Origin: CALZJC01 sp041574955
GTDB lineage: Bacteria > Acidobacteriota > Thermoanaerobaculia > Multivoradales > JAHEKO01
Length of the DNA: 9,246 nucleotides
Direction: 5' to 3'
Assembly (NCBI GenBank): GCA_041574955.1
Contig: JBFGNS010000163.1
Coordinates: forward strand, 1-9,246
This document shows, piece after piece, positions 1 through 4,941 of the stretch. The notes under the pieces are model-generated. The model saw only the letters and a list, made by a program, of their open reading frames with translations, was not told the DNA's origin and ran no database searches. How positions within the stretch are numbered: the stretch's first letter is position 1; each line of letters opens with the position of its first letter. The position numbers and the translations under genes were made by a program.

Positions 1-69
1 CTGCGAAGAAACCGGCTGACTCGTCTGGGGCTGCCGGCGTATGACGCTCCGGCAGCGGGTGCCGAGGCT

Positions 70-132
70 GGGTGGGGCCCGGGGCTGCGCTCCAGAGGCG
101 AGGGTGATGTCGCTCAGCCCCGGGCCCCACCC
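70..132 (-). repeat. Palindromic repeat element, copy 1 (18-bp perfect stem)
   Basis: Positions 70-87 (gggtggggcccggggctg) are perfectly complementary to 115-132, giving an 18-bp stem around a 27-nt loop. Read on the minus strand, the loop begins AGCGACATCACCCTC and continues GCCTCTGGAGCG. The copy at 259-326 has the same 15-nt start and an almost identical remainder, but on the plus strand. The stem sequences of the two copies differ while each stays self-complementary. This could be a REP/MITE-like mobile repeat or a structured RNA element. No T-run follows, so it does not look like a standard intrinsic terminator. Confidence 0.8.
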
Positions 133-242
133 CGCAGAGCACCCTCCGTCGTCGGCCCGCTGACCGTTCACCTCTCCGATGGCGCTCGAGTTCCTCTCGT
201 CGCACCGCCTCGAGCTGAGCCGACACTGGTACTGCAGTTGCA

Positions 243-345
243 CCGGAGGGAGTGCCGAGCCGGCGGGGAGCCGGGCGGAGCGACATCACCCTCTGCCTTT
301 GGAGCGCAGCCCGGCTCCCCGCCGGCCAAGCGACCGGGCCCCATC
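243..345 (+). repeat. Palindromic repeat element, copy 2, inside a larger direct-repeat unit
   Basis: Arms 259-276 and 309-326 are perfect 18-bp complements (gccggcggggagccgggc on the left). The loop carries AGCGACATCACCCTC (279-293) followed by TGCCTTTGGAGCG, matching copy 1 apart from one indel and one substitution. The element lies within a longer unit that starts CCGGAGGGAG at 243 and ends AGCGACCGGGCC near 340. Both ends of this unit recur at 447-547, although the middle of that copy has diverged. Confidence 0.8.
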
Positions 346-380
346 TCCAACGCACCTGCCAGGCCCCCTCACCTCCACGC

Positions 381-410
381 CGAGATCCCTCGCTGCGCTC
401 GGGATGACAG
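381..410. repeat. Short GC-rich inverted motif, probable dispersed intergenic repeat
   Basis: An inverted pair ATCCC (385-389) and GGGAT (401-405) encloses TCGCTGCGCTC, preceded by CGAG and followed by GACAG. From general knowledge, very similar strings recur between genes in many GC-rich genomes, so this is probably a dispersed repeat. Only one copy is present here, so its repeat status cannot be shown from this window. It lies between the two larger direct-repeat units. Confidence 0.4.
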
Positions 411-446
411 GGGGGTGGATCGCCCCGATCGCTCGTAGCGTTCCCC

Positions 447-547
447 CCGGAGGGAGCGCCGAGCCGGCGGGAGCCCGGGCGGAGCGACAGGCCCCGCCTC
501 CACCGTACTTGTCGCGCCTCCCCGACGGCCCAGCGACCGGGCCCATC
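447..547 (+). repeat. Degenerate third copy of the palindromic repeat unit
   Basis: Positions 447-489 match 243-285 over 43 nt, differing mainly at t/c in the tenth-eleventh positions and around the GGGAG run. The tail AGCGACCGGGCC (532-543) matches 329-340. The left stem arm is retained at 463-480. The conserved loop is replaced by unrelated sequence (about 490-515) and the right arm (about 516-530) no longer pairs well. This looks like a decayed or recombined copy, lying about 30 bp upstream of the ABC transporter start. Confidence 0.65.
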
Positions 548-579
548 GACAGACCCCGCCGCTGGTATCGTCATCGCCC

Positions 580-2322
580 ATGCCCCGGCTCCGCCGCCTC
601 CTGCCCTATCTGGCCCGCCACAAGGTGAGCCTCACGATCGGTGTCGCCTGCGTTCTCGGCGCCGCCGGGGTGGGCCTGCTGGCGCCGCTGCTGATCGGCG
701 CCGCCATCGACAGCATCCAGCGCGAGGTCTCGAGCCGCACCCTGCTCGGCTACGGCGGCCTGCTGGTCGGCGTGACCCTGGTGCAGGGCCTGTTCAGCTT
801 CGCCCAGCGCCGCCTGCTGGTGGCGATGAGCCGCGAGGTGGAGCTCGATCTGCGGAACGACTACTTCCAGCACCTCCAGACCCTCGAGCCGTCGTTCTAC
901 CGCGACAGCTACACCGGCGACCTGATGGCGCGCGCCACCAACGACCTGCAGGCGGTGCGCATGATCTGCGGCCCGGCCATCATGTACAGCGCCAACACCC
1001 TGTTCACCTCGATCGGCGCGCTGGCGTTCATGCTGCGCATCCATACCGGGCTGACGCTGGTGGCTCTCGCCACCATGCCGGTGGTGGCGCTGGCGATGAA
1101 GCTGTTCGGGCAGGCCATCCACAACCTGTTCCAGCAGGTGCAGCGGCGATTCTCGGACCTGTCGACCCGGGTGCAGGAGAGCCTGGCGGGCGCGCGGGTG
1201 GTGCGGGCCTACGCCGTCGAGGAGGTGGAGAATCGCCGCTTCGAGGAGCTCAACCGCGCCTACGTCGACGAGAACCGTCGCCTGGTGCGCTGGTCGGCGG
1301 CGTTCCACCCGCTACTGCAAGGGCTGATCGGCCTCGGCTTCATCGGGGTGCTGTGGTACGGCGGTTCGCTGGCGGCCGCGGGGCGCATCACGGTCGGCGA
1401 GTTCGTCGCCTTCAACTTCTTCCTCGGCAAGCTGATCTGGCCGATGATCGCCATCGGCTGGGTGATCAACCTGGTGCAGCGGGGGCTGGCGTCGCTCAGC
1501 CGCATTCTCGAGGTCATCGACACCGAGCCCGAGATCCGTGACGCCCCGGACGCGCTGGCGCCGGCCCGGCTGCGCGGCGAGATCGTTTTCCGCGGCCTGG
1601 GTTTCGCGCACGGCGACGGCGAGCCGCTGCTGTCGGAGATCGACATCGAGGCGCCGGCCGGCAGCACGGTAGCGGTGGTGGGGCGCACCGGGTCGGGCAA
1701 GACGACGCTGCTGTCGCTCGTGCCGCGGCTGATCGAGCCGCCGCCCGGCGCGCTGACGCTCGACGGCGTCGATGTGCGCCGGCTGCGGCTCGCCACGCTG
1801 CGCCGCGCGGTGGCCATGGTTCCGCAGGAGTCGGTGCTGTTCTCGGCCAGCGTGGCCGACAACATCGCGTTCGGCCGGCCGAGCGCCGACCGCGCCGAGA
1901 TCCTCGAGGCGGCGCGCATCGCCGGGCTGGAGGACGATCTCGAGGCGCTGCCGGACGGCCTCGACACGCTGGTGGGCGAGCGCGGCGTGACCCTGTCGGG
2001 CGGCCAGCGGCAGCGCGTGGCGCTGGCCCGCGCGGTGCTGCGCGATGCGCCGGTTCTGCTGCTCGACGACTGCCTGTCGGCGGTGGACACCGCCACCGAG
2101 GAGCAGATTCTCGGCCACCTCGGATCGGTGCTCGCCGGGCGCACGGTGTTCCTGGTGGCGCACCGGGTGTCGACCGTGCGGCGGGCCGACCAGATCGTGG
2201 TGCTCGACCGCGGCCGCATCGTCGAGCGCGGCGATCACGACGAGCTGCTCGCCGCCGGCGGCCTGTACGCCGAGCTCGAGCGGCTGCAGCGGCTGGAAGA
2301 GGAGCTGGCGGCGGCCTCGTGA
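580..2322 (+). CDS. ABC half-exporter (TMD-NBD fusion) with degenerate catalytic site
   Basis: This is a 580-residue half-transporter of the MsbA/MdlA/BmrC exporter type in the inner membrane. Such proteins dimerise and export lipids, drugs or peptides; the substrate here is unknown. Residues about 1-310 form the six-helix transmembrane domain and 330-575 the ATPase. Visible motifs are Walker A GRTGSGKT (368-375), Q-loop Gln416, signature LSGGQ (472-476), Walker B ending at Asp496, D-loop SAVD (500-503) and the switch His528. The residue after Walker B is Asp497 (LLLLDDCLSAVD) instead of the catalytic Glu. That is typical of the degenerate subunit in heterodimeric exporters such as BmrC, MdlA or TM287, yet no partner gene is adjacent. 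The ATG at 580 has no Shine-Dalgarno match upstream, but the protein begins as expected for the family (MPRLRRLLPYLARHK). Confidence 0.93.
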   Translation: MPRLRRLLPYLARHKVSLTIGVACVLGAAGVGLLAPLLIGAAIDSIQREVSSRTLLGYGGLLVGVTLVQGLFSFAQRRLLVAMSREVELDLRNDYFQHLQTLEPSFYRDSYTGDLMARATNDLQAVRMICGPAIMYSANTLFTSIGALAFMLRIHTGLTLVALATMPVVALAMKLFGQAIHNLFQQVQRRFSDLSTRVQESLAGARVVRAYAVEEVENRRFEELNRAYVDENRRLVRWSAAFHPLLQGLIGLGFIGVLWYGGSLAAAGRITVGEFVAFNFFLGKLIWPMIAIGWVINLVQRGLASLSRILEVIDTEPEIRDAPDALAPARLRGEIVFRGLGFAHGDGEPLLSEIDIEAPAGSTVAVVGRTGSGKTTLLSLVPRLIEPPPGALTLDGVDVRRLRLATLRRAVAMVPQESVLFSASVADNIAFGRPSADRAEILEAARIAGLEDDLEALPDGLDTLVGERGVTLSGGQRQRVALARAVLRDAPVLLLDDCLSAVDTATEEQILGHLGSVLAGRTVFLVAHRVSTVRRADQIVVLDRGRIVERGDHDELLAAGGLYAELERLQRLEEELAAAS

Positions 2323-2349
2323 GATAGCATCCGGGCTGTCCGTCAGGGC

Positions 2350-2353
2350 GGAG
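2350..2353 (+). promoter_or_regulatory. Ribosome binding site of the epimerase gene
   Basis: GGAG lies 7 nt before the ATG at 2361, in the 38-bp gap after the transporter stop codon. It supports that start and suggests independent ribosome entry within a shared transcript. Confidence 0.6.
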
Positions 2354-2360
2354 CAGCGAG

Positions 2361-3269
2361 ATGCACGTCGTCGTCAGCGGAGGCTCGGGTCTGATCGGCC
2401 GGCGCCTGGTGGCCGGGCTGGTCGGCGACGGCCACCGCGTGACCGTGCTCAGCCGTGCGCCCGAGCGCGTCGATGCTCTGCCGGCGGGGGCGGCGGTGGC
2501 AGGCTGGGACGCGCGCAGCGTCAACCAGCTGACGGCCGTGCTCGAGGGCGTCGATGCGGTCGTCCACCTGGCGGGAGAGAACATCGCCGGCGGCCGCTGG
2601 ACCGAGGAGCGCAAGCGACGCATCCACCAGAGCCGGGTGGTCTCGACCGGCGCCATGGCGGCCGCCATCGGCAGCCTGGAGTCGCCGCCCGGCGTGCTGC
2701 TGCAGGCCTCGGCGGTGGGCTACTACGGCGACACCGGCGACCGGGTGGTGACCGAGGAGACTCCGCCGGCCGACGACTTTCTCGGCCGCGTGTGCCGCGA
2801 GTGGGAAGAGGCGAGCGCGGCGGTCGAGGCGCGCGGCGTGCGCCGGGTGCTGCTCAGGACCGGCATCGTCCTGTCGACCGGCGGCGGCGCGCTGCCGCGC
2901 ATGCTGCTGCCTTTCCGGCTGTTCGCCGGCGGTCCGCTGGGCAGCGGCCGGCAGTACTTCCCATGGATCCACATCGGCGACCAGGTCGGCGCCATCCGCT
3001 TCCTGCTCGATTCGGAGGACGCCGCCGGCCCGTTCAACCTGACCGCGCCGGAGCCGCTCACCAACCGTGAGTTCAGCCGCGTTCTCGGCCGGGTGCTGCG
3101 CCGCCCGAGCCTGCTGCCGGCCCCCGCCTTCGCGCTGAAGCTGGCGCTGGGCGAGATGGCGCAGCTCCTGCTCGAGGGACAGCGGGCGGTCCCCCGCCGC
3201 CTCGAGCAGGCGGGCTACGCCTTCCGCTTCCCGACCGCCGAGGCCGCGCTCAGGGATCTGCTCGGCTAG
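2361..3269 (+). CDS. TIGR01777/YfcH-family NAD(P)-dependent epimerase-like protein
   Basis: This is a 302-residue extended short-chain dehydrogenase/reductase close in layout to E. coli YfcH (about 297 residues) and mammalian SDR39U1. The true substrate of the family is not established. The N-terminal Rossmann motif GGSGLIG spans residues 7-13. A family-typical stretch follows (VVHLAGENIAGGRWT, then ERKRRIHQSRV), then the signature SAVGYYG at 117-123 and RTGIVLS in the middle. Next come a PWIHIGD segment and a C-terminal NREFSRVLGRVLRRP region typical of the family's DUF1731-like end. There is no signal peptide or membrane segment, so it should be cytoplasmic. It follows the ABC transporter by 38 bp on the same strand and is probably co-transcribed, though no functional link is evident. 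It ends 21 bp from the convergent cytochrome gene. Confidence 0.93.
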   Translation: MHVVVSGGSGLIGRRLVAGLVGDGHRVTVLSRAPERVDALPAGAAVAGWDARSVNQLTAVLEGVDAVVHLAGENIAGGRWTEERKRRIHQSRVVSTGAMAAAIGSLESPPGVLLQASAVGYYGDTGDRVVTEETPPADDFLGRVCREWEEASAAVEARGVRRVLLRTGIVLSTGGGALPRMLLPFRLFAGGPLGSGRQYFPWIHIGDQVGAIRFLLDSEDAAGPFNLTAPEPLTNREFSRVLGRVLRRPSLLPAPAFALKLALGEMAQLLLEGQRAVPRRLEQAGYAFRFPTAEAALRDLLG

Positions 3270-3279
3270 CGGTCCGCGC

Positions 3280-3291
3280 GCCGGCGCCGGC
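3280..3291. other. 12-bp perfect palindrome between convergent genes
   Basis: GCCGGCGCCGGC sits in the 21-bp gap between the convergent epimerase and cytochrome stop codons and touches the cytochrome stop. It lacks a T-run on either strand, so it is not a canonical intrinsic terminator. It may be no more than GC-rich chance, or it may help to end both transcripts. Confidence 0.3.
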
Positions 3292-3680
3292 TACTGCAGC
3301 GTGCGCAGGAACGCCACGATCTGCCGCAGGTCCTGCTCGGTGAGTGTCGGGTTGCCGCCCTTGGGCGGCATGTCGACGCCGCGCTCGTTGAGCGGATCCC
3401 ACGCCGGCCGGCCCTTGAGCAGGAACTCGACCAGCTCGTCGTCGCTCAGCTTCTGGGTGAACTCGTTGTTGTGCAGGTCCTTGCCGAGCTTGGGCATGCC
3501 GTGCCCGTCGGCGCCGTGGCAGGTGGCGCAGGTCTTCTGGTAGAGGCTCTCGCCCTGCGCGGCCGCCTGGGAGGCCGCTGGGCCGCCGCCGCCGCCGCCG
3601 CCGCAGGACGCGAGCGCGCCGGCCGCCAGCAGTAGCAGGGCCGCGGCGAGAACCGTTCGACAATCGGACAGACGCATCAT
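3291..3680 (-). CDS. Monoheme cytochrome c lipoprotein at the end of the nos operon
   Basis: This 129-residue secreted class I c-type cytochrome is probably an electron donor to NosZ or a carrier in the nitrous oxide respiration chain. That role is inferred from position. It starts with a signal peptide and a lipobox LASC with Cys26, so it should be lipid-anchored facing the periplasm. Seven glycines follow (27-33), then a short linker. The heme site is CATCH (51-55) and the likely sixth heme ligand is Met104 in VDMPPKGG. C-terminal helix residues are LTEQDLRQIVAFLRTL. Two in-frame ATG codons are adjacent (3680 and 3677); AGGAG lies 5 nt before the first and 8 nt before the second. The first overlaps the nosL stop by 4 nt (ATGA). 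Small monoheme cytochromes (NosC-like) are common in clade II nos clusters. Confidence 0.9.
   Translation of the reverse strand: MMRLSDCRTVLAAALLLLAAGALASCGGGGGGGPAASQAAAQGESLYQKTCATCHGADGHGMPKLGKDLHNNEFTQKLSDDELVEFLLKGRPAWDPLNERGVDMPPKGGNPTLTEQDLRQIVAFLRTLQ
3582..3602. repeat. GCC/GGC triplet microsatellite (7 units)
   Basis: Seven tandem GCC units on the plus strand encode a run of seven glycines directly after the lipidated cysteine of the cytochrome c lipoprotein. Length change by slippage would stay in frame and only alter the flexible tether. Confidence 0.75.
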
Positions 3681-4108
3681 GGTTTCTCCTGTGTGACTAG
3701 CTCTTCGAGTTCGGACCAGCTCAACGTCGCCTCGCCGCCGGGCTCGGAGCCACTGGCCACCACCAGGCCCGAGCCCATCGGCGTCACCCGCCGCGGATCG
3801 TACCTGTAACGAGCGGAACGGGCGTCGACCCACGCGCCCGCGCCGTCCGCCGCCGGCGACCGCACCCAGATCTGCCAGCCGGCACCGCCGGCCAGCCGGG
3901 CGCCGGCGCAGGCCAGGTCGTCGAACCGCGCCTCCTCGCCCTCCGGCGAGCGAGCCACGACGGCGGTGGCGGGCTCGCTGACGATCATCCGGCAGCGGCT
4001 GCACTCGTCGAGGCCCAGCCGCAGCTCGGGCGGGCCGTCCGCCGCCGGCGCGCAGCCGGCAGCCAGCAGGGCTGCCAGCGCGGCCAGCGCGGTGCCGAGC
4101 TGTCTCAC
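3677..4108 (-). CDS. nosL: NosL, copper-binding outer/inner-membrane lipoprotein
   Basis: NosL is the copper chaperone of nitrous oxide reductase biogenesis. It binds Cu(I) in the periplasm and passes it to the NosD/NosF/NosY complex. The 143-residue product has a signal peptide with lipobox LAAGC (Cys19), followed by the metal-binding motif CSRCRM (C-x2-C-x-M) near residues 36-41. Further family-typical stretches are ARFDDLACAG and TPMGSGLVV, the latter containing a conserved Met. The GTG start at 4108 overlaps the nosY stop (GTGA). A full AGGAGG lies 6 nt upstream, and the lipobox falls at the expected distance, so I prefer this start to anything further upstream, which would run through nosY in another frame. 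It overlaps the following cytochrome gene by 4 nt. Which membrane carries the lipid anchor is not decided by the sequence. Confidence 0.93.
   Translation of the reverse strand: MRQLGTALAALAALLAAGCAPAADGPPELRLGLDECSRCRMIVSEPATAVVARSPEGEEARFDDLACAGARLAGGAGWQIWVRSPAADGAGAWVDARSARYRYDPRRVTPMGSGLVVASGSEPGGEATLSWSELEELVTQEKP
3686..3690 (-). promoter_or_regulatory. Ribosome binding site of the cytochrome c gene
   Basis: AGGAG on the minus strand lies within the last codons of nosL, 5 nt before the ATG at 3680 and 8 nt before the ATG at 3677. Both spacings are usable, so it does not decide between the two adjacent starts. Confidence 0.65.
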
Positions 4109-4941
4109 GGCAGGCCTCCTCGCCGCTCCAGGGCGCGCGCCGCCAGCGCCAGCGGCACGACCACCCACGCCGCCAGCGCGGCGGCGAGAGCGGGCAGCAG
4201 GGCGTCGCCGAACACCCGTTGGGCGTACACGCCCGCCGGCCCCAGCACCTCGAGGCCGCCGCGCGCCACCAGCAGTGCTGCCAGCTTGAACAGCTGCAGC
4301 GGGTTGGCGAGCGTCGCCCACAGCAGCTCGCGCGCCCCGAGGCGCAGCGCCGCCGCCGTACCCATCAGACCCAGGTCGCCGAGCAGCACCAGCGCCAGCC
4401 AGACCAGCAGGGCGACGCCGGCGGCGACCGGCAGGCGGGCGGCGGTGGCCGAGATCAGCAGCCCGACCGCGACGCAGGCCGCCGCCATGACCGCCGCCAG
4501 GCCGAGGAAGGCGAGGAACGGCAGCGGGCTGCCGCCACCCTGGCCGGCGGCCACGGCGGCTGCCGCCACCCCGAAGCCGAACAGCAGTGCGGCGCCGACC
4601 GCGGCGGTCAGCCCGGCGAACTTGCCGAGCACCAGCTCGCTGGCGGTGATCGGCTGCGAGAGCATCAGCAGCAGCGTGCCCCGCTCGCGCTCGCCGGCGA
4701 CGGCCAGCGCGCCGAGGGTCAGGCCGAGCAGTGGCACCACCAGCATCACCAGGTTGAGCAGGCCGGCGACCGTGCGGTTCCAGCCGGCGTAGCCTGAGCC
4801 GGCGGCGCCGGAGACGCCCAGCCAGGCGAGGCCCAGGGCGACGACGGCGAACGCCGTGGCGAAGACCAGGAACCACCGGTTGCGCCGGGCGTCGGCGAAC
4901 TCCTTGGCGGCGAGCAGCGCGACGGCGCGCGGATCAGGCAT
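4105..4941 (-). CDS. nosY: NosY, ABC-2 type permease of the Nos maturation complex
   Basis: NosY is the membrane subunit of the ABC complex that works with NosF and NosD to mature the CuZ site of NosZ. The 278-residue protein is dominated by hydrophobic helices. About six can be drawn: near residues 22-44, 57-78, 108-130, 140-165, 169-190 and 255-272. A cytoplasmic coupling segment ERERGTLLLMLSQPITASEL followed by VLGKF is typical of ABC-2 permeases, in which the E-x-G-T-L and L-x-x-P-I motifs contact the ATPase. The ATG at 4941 overlaps the end of the nosD-nosF fusion gene by 8 nt, and GGAGAG lies 5 nt upstream, supporting the start and translational coupling. Its stop overlaps the nosL GTG. 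Length and helix count match known NosY proteins. Confidence 0.93.
   Translation of the reverse strand: MPDPRAVALLAAKEFADARRNRWFLVFATAFAVVALGLAWLGVSGAAGSGYAGWNRTVAGLLNLVMLVVPLLGLTLGALAVAGERERGTLLLMLSQPITASELVLGKFAGLTAAVGAALLFGFGVAAAAVAAGQGGGSPLPFLAFLGLAAVMAAACVAVGLLISATAARLPVAAGVALLVWLALVLLGDLGLMGTAAALRLGARELLWATLANPLQLFKLAALLVARGGLEVLGPAGVYAQRVFGDALLPALAAALAAWVVVPLALAARALERRGGLP
4115..4120 (-). promoter_or_regulatory. Strong ribosome binding site deciding the nosL GTG start
   Basis: AGGAGG on the minus strand, embedded in the Arg-Gly-Gly codons near the end of nosY, lies 6 nt before the GTG at 4108. It is the best Shine-Dalgarno match in the operon and fixes nosL at the overlapping GTGA. 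Confidence 0.75.

Larger units (their letters stand above)
1..579. other. Repeat-rich intergenic spacer without a convincing gene
   Basis: No reading frame here has a plausible protein. The short open frames are low-complexity Arg/Pro/Ala/Gly products of GC-rich repeats and have no family resemblance. The spacer contains a small hairpin (arms 30-37 and 49-56), a long palindromic element (70-132), a related element in the opposite orientation (core 259-326), a 5' half and tail that recur about 204 bp downstream (243-345 and 447-547), and a short inverted motif (381-410). None of the stems is followed by a T-run on either strand, so no classical terminator can be called. A promoter for the gene at 580 should lie here, but I cannot identify one with confidence. 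Confidence 0.75.

Noticed and set aside
70..132. Rho-independent terminator
   Set aside because: The stem is strong, but the loop is 27 nt and no T-run follows on either strand. The shared loop with the second copy points to a repeat element.
243..547. CRISPR array
   Set aside because: There are only two large, imperfect direct copies about 204 bp apart, with an interrupted centre. There are no regular short repeats and spacers and no cas genes.
546..571. Possible promoter (TCGACA, then TATCGT) giving a leaderless transcript for the gene at 580
   Set aside because: The spacer is only 14 bp and both boxes are weak. The lack of a Shine-Dalgarno before 580 makes leaderless translation conceivable, but this is not enough to annotate.
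179..628. Open frame of 149 codons through the left spacer into the transporter gene
   Set aside because: It overlaps the start of the ABC transporter in another frame and its product is low-complexity sequence encoded by the repeats. There is no ribosome site or family resemblance.
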